From the NCBI GenBank assembly GCA_963808775.1, contig CAWEGR010000003.1, forward strand, positions 186,001 through 250,000: a stretch of DNA of 64,000 bases. Reading direction: 5' to 3'. Each line of letters starts with the position of its first letter. The stretch's first letter is position 1. Shown piece by piece: positions 1 through 8,107 of the stretch. Under the pieces are notes generated by a model. It worked only from the letters and a program-made list of their open reading frames with translations, was not told the origin of the DNA and made no database searches. The translations under genes and the position numbers were made by a program. Source of the stretch: JACVRW01 sp963808775 (lineage in GTDB: Bacteria > Actinomycetota > Thermoleophilia > Solirubrobacterales > Thermoleophilaceae).

Positions 1-261
1 CGGCGGGGGAAGCGCGCTCCGGGAGTCTTCGTCGGCAGGACGCGCCTCGAGCCGACCGGGCGCGGGCGCTCACTGAGCGTGCGCTTCCCCGGCGACGGCA
101 CGCGCGCGGCGGTGATCAGCTGGCGCGGGCTGCGAGCAGGGCGCAAGCTGCGCCGCTTCACACGAGTGACGATCGCGATGACGGACGCGCGCGGGAAGGT
201 CACGACGGTGAAGCCGCGCGTGCGGGTGCGAGGCAAGCGCCCGCGGGCGCGCCGGGGCTGA
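1..261 (+). CDS. C-terminal fragment of a putative secreted beta-sandwich protein
   Basis: An open frame enters from the left edge and stops at TGA 259-261, so only the last 86 residues are visible. The visible part alternates short hydrophobic strands with Arg-rich stretches (RGLRAGRKLRR, RVRVRGKRPRARRG) and ends in a very basic tail. The style resembles the C-terminal Ig-like or fibronectin-like segments of the 1165-aa LamG protein at 28566-32063. No catalytic motif or membrane segment is visible. The function cannot be assigned from this fragment; an extracellular role is an inference from the resemblance. Confidence 0.55.
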   Translation, partial: RRGKRAPGVFVGRTRLEPTGRGRSLSVRFPGDGTRAAVISWRGLRAGRKLRRFTRVTIAMTDARGKVTTVKPRVRVRGKRPRARRG

Positions 262-287
262 GGCCGCCGGATCAGACGGCCCGCCGA

Positions 288-338
288 GGGTGTTCGGCGA
301 GAAAGTCGCGCATAGCGCTACCAACTCGCCAAGCACCC
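288..338. repeat. Imperfect inverted repeat between the first gene and tRNA-Gln
   Basis: A 14-base arm at 288-301 (GGGTGTTCGGCGAG) matches the reverse complement of 325-338 except at two positions. The loop contains a second small hairpin, GCGC-ATA-GCGC. It lies 20 bases past the 3' end of the minus-strand tRNA and 27 bases past the stop of the plus-strand gene, so a shared terminator is the simplest reading. There is no clear U-tract. Confidence 0.4.
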
Positions 339-358
339 CCGCAGGCGCGCGTTGCTAA

Positions 359-429
359 CTGGGGGGCAGGGACTCGAACCCCGATAACCAGCTCCAGAGG
401 CTGGCGTCTTGCCATTAGACGACCCCCCA
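359..429 (-). tRNA. tRNA-Gln (anticodon CTG)
   Basis: Read on the minus strand, the 71 bases fold as a complete cloverleaf. The acceptor stem TGGGGGG pairs with CCCCCCA and is followed by discriminator G. The D arm is GTC-TAATGGCAA-GAC. The anticodon arm is CCAGC-CTCTGGA-GCTGG, with CTG in the loop centre. The variable region has 4 bases and the T arm is CGGGG-TTCGAGT-CCCTG, with one G-T pair. The 5' U and the anticodon identify a glutamine tRNA. CCA is not encoded. No integrase or att duplication is seen next to it. Confidence 0.95.
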
Positions 430-474
430 ACGGATCGCGAGAAGGATAGACGCCGCGGAGCGGTCCGCCCGCCC

Positions 475-1287
475 CTACGCGGCCTGCCGCGACGCCGGCG
501 TCAGCCGCCAGCGCTCCGGCAGGAACGGGATCACCGCCCGCTTCACGTACTCGCCCCCGGCTCGCACCATCGCCCTGCGCGCGAACGCCGGCGGTAGCGG
601 CGCGAAGCCGTACTCGTCGCGGATACGGTCGGGCAGGAGCGTGATCGTGATGAAGTTGACCGTCTCGACGAGACCGCGCGCCAGCAGCGGCACCGGCGGC
701 TCGAGCACGATCGCGCGGGCGCGCTCGCGCGACCACTCGCTCACGTGCAGGCGGTCGCCCTCGAGCATCGAGCGGCGGTAGTCGTCGAGGTCGGCGAGCG
801 TGCGCGGCATGTCGCCCACGCGCAGCCCGAACAGCCGCCCGACCACCTTGTAGTCCTCCCAGTACGCGGCCTCCTCCTCGCGGGTCAGCGAGCCGACGTA
901 CGTGCGGTAGACCACGAGCCCCGAGTCGACGAGCGAGAACAGCACCCACATCAGCAGCTCGGGGTCGTCCGCCCGGTAGGGGGTGCCCGCCTCGTACGGC
1001 CCCACCGCCCGCTTGAGCGTCCCGCGCACCTGCCTGTGCATCGCCCGCACCCGGCGCGTCATCCTGTCGGCGTCGGCCCTCGACCCGAACCCGATCGTGC
1101 TCATCACCTCGGCGGTGCGCGCCAGCCGGTCGTAGGGCTCGTCGACCGCCGTCGAGTGCGCGAGCAGCCCCGAGACCGCGAGCGGATGCGCCGCCTGCAT
1201 CAGGAGCGCGCGCGGCCCGGACAGCGCGATCGCCCGCTCGCGATGAACGCGCCGCAGCATCGAGTTGTCGTCGAAGTAGCCCTTCAC
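475..1287 (-). CDS. DUF2236 / MpaB-type oxygenase-family protein
   Basis: This 270-residue, mostly alpha-helical protein fits the DUF2236 family, which includes MpaB-like putative oxygenases and the latex-clearing protein Lcp. The family's conserved His-Pro is seen at about residues 34-35 (MQAAHPLAVSG). Acidic and tryptophan-rich helices follow (LTREEEAAYWEDYKVVG). In Lcp a histidine ligates haem b; whether this homologue binds haem is not shown by sequence alone. The start is GTG at 1287, with purine-rich AGGG upstream. There is no signal peptide. It is divergent from the DUF2945 gene at 1374, so the 86-base gap probably holds both promoters. The substrate is unknown. Confidence 0.8.
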   Translation of the reverse strand: MKGYFDDNSMLRRVHRERAIALSGPRALLMQAAHPLAVSGLLAHSTAVDEPYDRLARTAEVMSTIGFGSRADADRMTRRVRAMHRQVRGTLKRAVGPYEAGTPYRADDPELLMWVLFSLVDSGLVVYRTYVGSLTREEEAAYWEDYKVVGRLFGLRVGDMPRTLADLDDYRRSMLEGDRLHVSEWSRERARAIVLEPPVPLLARGLVETVNFITITLLPDRIRDEYGFAPLPPAFARRAMVRAGGEYVKRAVIPFLPERWRLTPASRQAA

Positions 1288-1373
1288 TGCCCTGGAACCC
1301 TCTGCCCCTCCACCCAGGGTACGAATCCCCGGGGGCGGCGGATGAGAGCCCGTGACCGGGGTAGTGGACGAGC

Positions 1374-1598
1374 ATGACCAAGGATCTGAAGACGGGCGAC
1401 CGTGTGGCCTGGGACACGCCGCAGGGGGAGACGCACGGCCGAGTGGTCGAGAAGGTCACCGGCGAGAAGCGCGTCGGCAACGAGGGCCAGAAGGGCACGC
1501 GGGTGAAGGGATCGAAGGACGACCCGCGCTACGTCGTCGAGAGCGACAAGACGGGCAAGCGCGCAGCGCACCGGGCCGACGCCCTCAGAAAGCGCTGA
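1374..1598 (+). CDS. DUF2945 (hypervirulence-associated TUDOR-like) small protein
   Basis: This 74-residue hydrophilic protein matches DUF2945 in length and pattern. It has a GDRVAW opening followed by a G-rich turn, a basic strand region (GRVVEKVTGEKRV) and a C-terminal DDPRYVVESDKTGK segment. Members of this family adopt a small beta-barrel related to Tudor/SH3 folds. No enzymatic role is established for bacterial members, and none can be inferred here. It starts at ATG 1374, is monocistronic, and stops one base before the convergent flavoprotein gene ends. Confidence 0.8.
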   Translation: MTKDLKTGDRVAWDTPQGETHGRVVEKVTGEKRVGNEGQKGTRVKGSKDDPRYVVESDKTGKRAAHRADALRKR

Positions 1599-1599
1599 G

Positions 1600-2838
1600 C
1601 TAGGCCGAGCCGAGGTCGGCGCTCTCGTCCGCGAGCCTCGCCCGGTCGACGCTCGCGCCCGAAGTGATCCAGCGCCGCGCGTGCTCGAGGTCGTCCGAGC
1701 GCCCGACCGTCAGCGCGGCCACCACGCGGTCGCCGTCGAGGTAGAAGGCCGTGAAGTCGCCCTCGTCGAGCGAGCCGCGCACGACCGTTTCGCCCGAGCC
1801 GGGGCCGACGTACTCCATCGACGACCAGTCGGCCAGGTCCGAGAAGAAGTACGGAACCGCGTCGTGCTCGACCTCGCGCCCGAGCATGTTGAGCGCGGCG
1901 GTCTTGCCGTGCGAGAACGCGACGTCCCAGTGCTCGATGCGGATCGGCCGCCCGTGAACCGGGCTGTCGTACTCGCAGATGTCGCCCGCCGCGTAGATCC
2001 CGGGCACCGAGCTCTCGAGCCGCGCCGAGCAGAGCACGCCGCCGGCCTCGCCGATCTCGAGCCCGGCCGCGCGCGCGAGCATCACGTCGGGCGCCACTCC
2101 GGCACCGATCACCACGAGGTCCGCGTCGAGCTCGAGCCCGCTCTTCGTGACCACGCGCCCGATCCGCTCGGGATCGGAGCCGCTCGGCTCGAAGCGCTCG
2201 AGCTCCTCTCCTCCGTGCACCTCGATGCCGTGCTTCTCGAGCACGCCCTGGAAGAAGCCGCCCACCTCGGGGCCGAACTGCCGCTCGAAGGTCACGTCCT
2301 CGAGCATCACGATCGCGCAGCTCGCGTCGAGGTCGGAGGTGATCGAGGCGGCCACCTCGCAGCCGATGTAGCTGCCTCCGACCAGCACGACCCGGTTCGC
2401 GCGCAGCGCCTCCTCGCGCAGCGCGGTCGAGTTCCCGAAGGCGCGGATGTAGTGGATGCCGTCGAGATCGCACCCGTCGACGCGCAGGCGCCGCACGTTC
2501 GCGCCGGTCGCGAGCAGGGCGGTGTCGAACTCGATCTCGTCCTTCGTCGACAGCGTGGCCACGCGCGCCTCGGCGTCGAGCTTCATCACGCTCGTGCGCG
2601 TCATGAGCTCGATGTTCTGCTCGTCCCACCACTCGTCCGGGCGGAACAGCACCTCCTCGCGGCTCTCCTTCCCGCGCAGGTAGCCCTTCGTGAGCGGCGG
2701 GCGGTTGTAGGGCGGGTCGGGCTCGCGCCCGACGAGGAGGATCGAGCCCTCGCCGCCCTCCTCGCGCAGCCAGCGCGCGCAGTTGGCGGAGGCGAGGCCC
2801 CCGCCGATCAGGAGGTGGTCGACCTTCCTGCGCGCCAT
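1600..2838 (-). CDS. FAD-dependent pyridine-nucleotide disulfide oxidoreductase (ferredoxin/rubredoxin reductase-like)
   Basis: A 412-residue flavoprotein. An N-terminal FAD-binding Rossmann motif (LLIGGGLASANCA, from about residue 9) is followed by a central NAD(P)-binding motif (VVLVGGSYIGCEVAA, near residue 150). A late FAD motif (GIYAAGDICEY) lies near residue 285. There is no CxxxxC redox-active disulfide, so it belongs with the ferredoxin, rubredoxin or putidaredoxin reductase branch rather than thioredoxin or lipoamide reductases. The expected role is NAD(P)H-to-ferredoxin electron transfer in the cytoplasm; the partner is not encoded nearby. The stop is next to that of the convergent DUF2945 gene. 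It is the last gene of a minus-strand run beginning upstream with the TrkA-like pair. Confidence 0.85.
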   Translation of the reverse strand: MARRKVDHLLIGGGLASANCARWLREEGGEGSILLVGREPDPPYNRPPLTKGYLRGKESREEVLFRPDEWWDEQNIELMTRTSVMKLDAEARVATLSTKDEIEFDTALLATGANVRRLRVDGCDLDGIHYIRAFGNSTALREEALRANRVVLVGGSYIGCEVAASITSDLDASCAIVMLEDVTFERQFGPEVGGFFQGVLEKHGIEVHGGEELERFEPSGSDPERIGRVVTKSGLELDADLVVIGAGVAPDVMLARAAGLEIGEAGGVLCSARLESSVPGIYAAGDICEYDSPVHGRPIRIEHWDVAFSHGKTAALNMLGREVEHDAVPYFFSDLADWSSMEYVGPGSGETVVRGSLDEGDFTAFYLDGDRVVAALTVGRSDDLEHARRWITSGASVDRARLADESADLGSA

Positions 2839-2842
2839 CGCG

Positions 2843-3511
2843 CTAGGCCGCCGCGGGTGTCGTGAATCGCTCGGTCACGCGGGCCTCGATACCCACGTCG
2901 AGCACCAGCAACACCTCGTCGCCGGCCTCCACGATCGAGTCACCGGCCGGCACGAAGCCACCGCCGTTGCGCAGGATCGAGATCACGAGCGAGCCGTCCG
3001 GCAGGCCGAGCTCCCGCACCATCTTGCCCGCCGCCTGCGAGCCCTCGGCCACCTCGAGCTCGATGATCTCGAGCCGCTCCTCGGGCAGGTCGAGCAGGTG
3101 GACGAGGCCGTACTTCGGCACCTCGTGCTCGATCAGCCGCAGGATCAGGTCGGTGGCGGAGATGACCGGCTTGACGCCGAGCAGCTCGAAGTGCTGCAGG
3201 TTGCGCGGGTTGTTGCAGCGCGCCACGACCCGGCCGACGCCGTACTTCTCGCGCGCCACCTGCGAGATCAGGATGTTGTCCTCGTCGTCGCCCGTGACCG
3301 CGACCACGAGATCGGCGCGCTCGATCCCGGCACGCTCGAGCACCCAGAGCTCCGAGCCGTCGCCGTAGAGCGCGCTGTGCTCGAGCTCCTGCTCGACCAC
3401 GGCGTAGCGCTGGGCGTCCGACTCGACGACGGTGACCTCGTGGCGCTTGTTGATCAGCTCGCGCGCGAGGTTCCAGCCGACCTTGCCGGCTCCGACGATC
3501 AGCACGTACAT
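2843..3511 (-). CDS. TrkA-type K+ uptake regulatory protein (RCK_N + RCK_C)
   Basis: A 222-residue cytoplasmic protein. An N-terminal RCK/TrkA-N Rossmann domain (VLIVGAGKVGWNLAREL at the very start, acidic VVESD after strand 2) is followed by a TrkA-C domain from about residue 135 (SLVISILRNGGG, GDEVLLVLD at the end). Such proteins gate Trk or Ktr potassium transporters on NAD(H) or ATP binding. It lies 4 bases downstream of a second, shorter TrkA-like gene, and the two probably form a co-transcribed pair. No TrkH/KtrB membrane subunit is present in the window, so the partner must be elsewhere. Confidence 0.87.
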   Translation of the reverse strand: MYVLIVGAGKVGWNLARELINKRHEVTVVESDAQRYAVVEQELEHSALYGDGSELWVLERAGIERADLVVAVTGDDEDNILISQVAREKYGVGRVVARCNNPRNLQHFELLGVKPVISATDLILRLIEHEVPKYGLVHLLDLPEERLEIIELEVAEGSQAAGKMVRELGLPDGSLVISILRNGGGFVPAGDSIVEAGDEVLLVLDVGIEARVTERFTTPAAA

Positions 3512-3515
3512 GGGG

Positions 3516-3962
3516 CTACCCCGAGACTCCCTCGAAGCGGATCTGCCCGCGGACGGCCGCCTCGAGCAGCTCGATGGCCGTCTGCGTCGGGCAGACCGTC
3601 TGCAGCCCCTGCTCCGCGTACCAGCGCGCCCGCGCGGGGTCGAGCACGCGCACGACCACGCGCTCGATGTTGAAGCGCCGCTTCGCGATCTGCGCGATCA
3701 CGAGATTCGTGTTGTCGCCGTCGGTCGAGGCCACGAACGCGTCCGCCCGCTCGATCCCGGCGGCCAGCAGGGCGTCGATCTCGAGCGCGGTGCCCTCCGT
3801 GAAGCGGCCGCCGCGCTCCTCCCAGGTGAGGTTCTCGACCCGGTCGAGGAGCGCTATCGCCTCGGAGTCCTCATCGAGGACGGAGACCTCATGGCCCTCC
3901 GCGAGCATGGAGTGGGCGATCGACGAGCCGACCCGACCGCATCCGACTATCAGTACGAACAT
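3516..3962 (-). CDS. TrkA-N (RCK) domain protein, single-domain
   Basis: A 148-residue protein made of a single RCK_N Rossmann domain (FVLIVGCGRVGSSIAHSML at the N terminus, VLDEDSEA as the nucleotide-ribose acidic segment). It lacks the C-terminal RCK_C domain found in its neighbour at 2843-3511. About 50 extra residues include a WYAEQGLQTVCPTQ segment. It probably assembles with the neighbouring TrkA protein as part of a cytoplasmic gating ring for a potassium transporter; that pairing is an inference from adjacency. The start is ATG at 3962, 25 bases from the upstream permease gene. Confidence 0.83.
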   Translation of the reverse strand: MFVLIVGCGRVGSSIAHSMLAEGHEVSVLDEDSEAIALLDRVENLTWEERGGRFTEGTALEIDALLAAGIERADAFVASTDGDNTNLVIAQIAKRRFNIERVVVRVLDPARARWYAEQGLQTVCPTQTAIELLEAAVRGQIRFEGVSG

Positions 3963-3987
3963 CGGATCTCACTCTACATCGGCTCGC

Positions 3988-6007
3988 TCAGGGGAGAACG
4001 CCCTCGCGGGTTCCCTCCTCGCCCGCGGGCGGAGCGGTCAGGATCACCTTGCAGGGCGCCTTCTCCACCACGTAGCGCGTGGTCTCCCCGACGAAGCGGT
4101 CGCGCGACCGGCCGCGGCCGCCGAGGATCGCGCCGCCGCGCACGCGCGTGGGCTCCTCCGCGGCGAGCACGATCGCCTCCACCCCGCGCCGCCGGGCCTC
4201 TGAGACGATCGCCTGCCCCACGGTGCGCCCGCGCACCATGGCGGTGGCCACCTCGACGCCCTCGTACTCCTCGCCCACCTCCTTGGCGCGCGCGAGCACG
4301 CGCCGCGCGCGCTCGACGCGCTCGTCCGACGACCCGCGCGTCGATCGGCAGCGACATCGGGATCTCGAAGACGTAGAGCGCCTCGAGCACGGCCCCGCCC
4401 TCGCTCTCGTCGGCGTGCTCGGTGGCGAGCCGGCCGGCCGTGCCGATGATGTCGTCGTCGAGCGGCTCGCCGAAGACCGGCACCAGGATCGATCCGTACT
4501 CGGGCTCCTCGCGCTCCTGCAGCGCCTCGGCCGGGATCGTGAAGCGCCGGCCCAGCGAGCGTCCCTGGGAGCGCCGGTAGATGACGTACATCAGCACGCC
4601 GGCGACCATCCAGATCCCGCCGATCACGCGGGCGCCCTCGTGCAGCACGATCACGCTGACCCAGACCGCGACCGCCAGCGCGAGGCCGAAGACCGCCGGC
4701 AGCGGTACCCGCCCACCCCGCACCTTCACGCTCATCGGGATGCGGAACGCGCTCGGCCGGTCCGGCTCGCGGAAGCGGAGCACCAGCACCGACAGGTGCG
4801 CGAGCGCGAAGGTGATCATCGCGCCGAACGCGAACACGCCCGCCAGGAACTCGAGGTCGTGCGGAATCGCCAGGCCGAACGCGATCACGGTGGCGATCGC
4901 GATGGCCACGTAGGGCGTGCCGTGCCGCATGCTGAGCCGGCCCGCCGCGCTGGGGATCTGGCGGTTCGTGGCGAGCGAGTACGCCAGGCGCGCGAGGCCG
5001 AGCATCTGCCCGTTCATCGCGACGATCAGCATCAGGGCCGCGACGGTCCCCACGAGGTAGCGGCCGGCCTCGCGCAGGGCCTCGGTGTCGTAGGCGTTCA
5101 CGATGCCGAGCACCGGCGCCTCCTCGAAGCGGCCTCCGAGCGGCGTGGCGCCGTCCACAACCGGCTGCGCCATCAGCCCGGCGCAGGACACCACGAGCAC
5201 GAGCATCCCGGCCACCAGCGTGCAGATGAAGACGAAGCGGCGCAGGCCGCGCCGGCCGACCCTCACCTCTCCGGCCAGGCCCGACGACGCCTCGACCCCG
5301 ATCAGGGCGATGCACGCCACGCCGAACGCGAAGATCGCGTCCTCCCAGGGCGGCGCCTCGCCGAGCTCGACCGAGTCGAGGATCGCCCCGGCGTCGAAGA
5401 AGTCGATGAATCCGACGATCGAGACGAGCAGCAGCACGAAGATGGACACGAGCGATATGCGCAGGACGCTGCCGAGCCGGTCCGCGTGCAGCCCGCGGAC
5501 GTTCAGCAGGGCCACGAGCAGGAGCGCGAGACCCGCCACGACCACCTCGAGCAGCCCGTCGTCGAGGCCGCTCCAGTAGACGGCGAGGTAGTCCGTGATG
5601 ACCACGGCCCCGGCCGCCATCACGATGATGTAGTCGAGGATGATCGCCCAGCCGGCGATGAAGCTCCAGAGCTCGTCGAACGCGTAGCGCGCGAAGGTCG
5701 AGGCGCCGCCGCGCTCCGGGTGGAGGGAGCTCCCCTCCACGTACGTGGCGACGGTGACCATGAAGAAGACCCCCGCCAGCAGGTATACCGCGGGCGTCAG
5801 CCCGAGCGCGTTGCCGGCGACCACCCCGAGCGCGAAGAAGATCGAGGCGACGACGGCGCTGAGCGTGATCGCGAACAGCGCCGGCTCGCCGAGCCCGCGG
5901 GTGATCCGGCCGCCGGAACGCTCGGCGCCGCGCCTCAGGCTCGCCCGCGCGCGCGCCCGGGCACCGGCGGCGGCCGCCGCCATCCGCTCGGCGCGGCGGT
6001 CGCTCAC
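3988..6007 (-). CDS. APC-family amino-acid permease fused to a universal stress (UspA) domain (frameshifted copy)
   Basis: About 670 residues. After a basic N terminus the protein has a 12-helix APC-superfamily permease core, with the TM1 glycine-rich region and the conserved GVEASSGLAGEV stretch of helix 6. It then carries a cytoplasmic UspA-like domain (YGSILVPVFGEPLDDD..., ending VGETTRYVVEKAPCKVIL). The USP nucleotide-binding loop is shortened, so ATP binding is doubtful. The frame breaks at about 4328-4331, where one extra base (T on the coding strand) separates SLPIDAR from DERVERARRVLARAKE. Removing it restores a continuous protein ending at 3988. Its ATG overlaps the stop of the 59-aa membrane protein (ATGA). 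The substrate is probably an amino acid or polyamine. Confidence 0.82.
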
Positions 6008-6183
6008 GCCCGCAGCGCCAGATACAGGCGCCCGGCCCCGATCAGGGCGAGCATCACGCCCAGCACCACGCCGAGCGCGAGCGGCCCGCCCCCGCGCGCG
6101 AGAGCGGTGACCACCATCGCCGTACCGACCAGGAACAGAAGCGCGCTCAGCAGGCGCGTCGAGGTCGCGTAGGCGCGTTCCAC
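6004..6183 (-). CDS. Small two-helix membrane protein between paired APC-USP permeases
   Basis: A 59-residue protein starting at GTG 6183, five bases after the stop of the upstream permease, and ending in an ATGA overlap with the next permease. It has two hydrophobic helices, about residues 9-27 (LLSALLFLVGTAMVVTAL) and 31-55 (GPLALGVVLGVMLALIGAG), a short polar N terminus and no other domain. I recognise no characterised family. Its position suggests translational coupling and possibly an accessory subunit or assembly factor for the flanking transporters; this is inference only. Confidence 0.7.
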   Translation of the reverse strand: MERAYATSTRLLSALLFLVGTAMVVTALARGGGPLALGVVLGVMLALIGAGRLYLALRA

Positions 6184-6188
6184 ACGGC

Positions 6189-8092
6189 CTATCGTATTCC
6201 CGCTGCGGCGGTCTTTCGCTGGCCGTCGAGCCCCCGCGAGGAGTCGATGATCACGCGGCAGGGCCGTTCGCTCAGCACGGTCTCGAGGGCGCGGCCGAAC
6301 AACGAGCCGCCGGCGCGCTTCGGCGGCAGCGCCATCACGATCGCGCGCGCGTTGATCTCCTTCGCCTCCTCGACGATCCGGCGGCCCGCCTGGCCCGGGC
6401 GCACCTTCTCCCAGTGGCCGGTCACGCGCCGCCCGCCCTGCACGCGCGCCGAGTCGATGATCGACGCGGCCTTCTGCTCCTGCTGGGGCATCGACGCGTC
6501 GATCGGCGAGTTGGCCGGGACGGTGATCGTGACGAGCACGTGGATGCCGCGCCTGCGCCGGGCGGCGAGCCGCGCAGCCGTCGCGACCGCCTCGGGCGAG
6601 TAGTTGCCGTCCTCGAACGCCACGAGCACCGACTGGTACTCGACCTCGTGCTCGACCACCGGCTTCGGCATCACGATCTTGTGCGTCTCCGTCAGCGACA
6701 GGCCCTGGCGGCGCCGGTAGACGACGTAGAGAAGGATCCCGAACGCAGAGCCAGAGCACGCCGGAGGCGAGCACGCGCAGGTCGAGCACGGTCGCCACGA
6801 GCAGCGCGGTACCCGGTGCCGAGGCCGCCGAGTACCGACGTCATCGGCACCTCGGTCCCCCGCACCGAGACGTTGAGCGGCGCCCTGTACGGGCGTTCGA
6901 GCTCCGGTTTCTTGAAGCGCAGGGTCGTGACGGAGACGTGCGCGATCGTGAACGACAGCATCGCCCCGAAGGCGTAGATGACGCCGAGGAAGTCCGCCTG
7001 CCCCGGCAGGATCGCGACGCACGCGATCGTCCCGAACAGGGCGATCGCCACATAGGGCGTGCGGAACCTGGGGTGGAGCGAGCGCAGCAGCTCCGGGAGC
7101 TGGCGGTGCTGGCCCATCGAGTACGACAGCCGCGACACGCCGATGATGCCGGCGTTCGTGGCGATGAAGCAGGATCGACGCGGCGAGCAACGCCGACGTA
7201 GATCTCCGCCGGGTCCCTGCAGCGCCCCCAGATCCATGTTCTCGACCACGCCGAGAATCGGGTCGTCGGCGTAGCCGCCCTCCTCGCTCGGCTTGGCGAG
7301 GGCCGTCTCGCCATTGATGACCGGCATCGCCGACAGCGCGATCGCCGGCAGGAACACGTAGATGACCGCCACCGCGAGCACCACGAGGCCGATGCCGCGC
7401 GGGATCGTCTTCTGGTAGTCGCGCGCCTCCTCGGCCATGTTCGAGACCGTCTCGATGCCCGTGTAGGCGACCATCGCCACCGGGATCGCGATCAGGAAGT
7501 CGCCCACGGTCGGGACCGTGCCGAAGTCGACCTGCTCGACGAGCAGCTCGGGGTCGAGCACCAGCACGACGCCGATCAGCACGAGCCCGACCTGGGTCAG
7601 GAAGTCCGCGACCGCGAAGCCGATGTTGACGCCGGCCGACTCCTTGACGCCCACGATGTTGACCACCGCCAGCAGCGCCACGACGACGATTCCGCCCACG
7701 ATGTCGGCGGGCGATTCGCCGAGCGGCTCCCAGAAGACGCCCAGGTAGTGCGGCACGAAGAACGCCGAGATGGCGATCGTGATGATGTACGTGAGCATCT
7801 GGGCCCAGGCCGCGAAGAAGGACCAGAACTCGTTGAAGGCTCGGCGCGCGAAGCTCGACGAGCCGCCGGCCTCCGGGAACATCGTGGTCGCCTCTGAGTA
7901 GGTGGCGGCGGTGGCGGCGAAGATCAGCCCCGCGATCACGAACACCACCGGCGTCATGCCCGCCGCGTAGATCGCGACGAGGCCGAGCGCGTAGTAGATC
8001 GAGCTGCCTACGTTCCCGTAGGCCGTTGAGAAGAGCGCCCCGGTCCCGAGCACTCGCTCGAGGCCGCGGTTCTTGGGCCTGTACTCGGCCAA
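6189..8092 (-). CDS. APC-family amino-acid permease fused to a UspA domain, second copy (several frameshifts)
   Basis: A paralogue of the gene at 3988-6007 with the same architecture. The APC core begins LGTGALFSTAYGNVGSSIYYALG, with helix-6 motif YTGIETVSNMAEEA. A cytoplasmic UspA domain follows (YQSVLVAFEDGNYSPEA to SERPCRVIIDSSRG). The frame is interrupted near 7214, 7189 and 7170, where single extra bases occur within about 45 bases, and again at about 6745-6820. Splicing the frames gives IYVGV-LAASILL-IATNAG, the expected helix-8 region. The number of shifts in conserved sequence argues for base-call error rather than decay. It is the first permease of the cluster. The transported substrate is not determinable. 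Confidence 0.78.
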
Positions 8093-8107
8093 AGCCCCCC
8101 TGGCCCT

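Noticed and set aside
359..429. tRNA-Gln as an integration site for a mobile element
   Set aside because: No integrase, direct repeat of the tRNA 3' end, or composition change is visible nearby.
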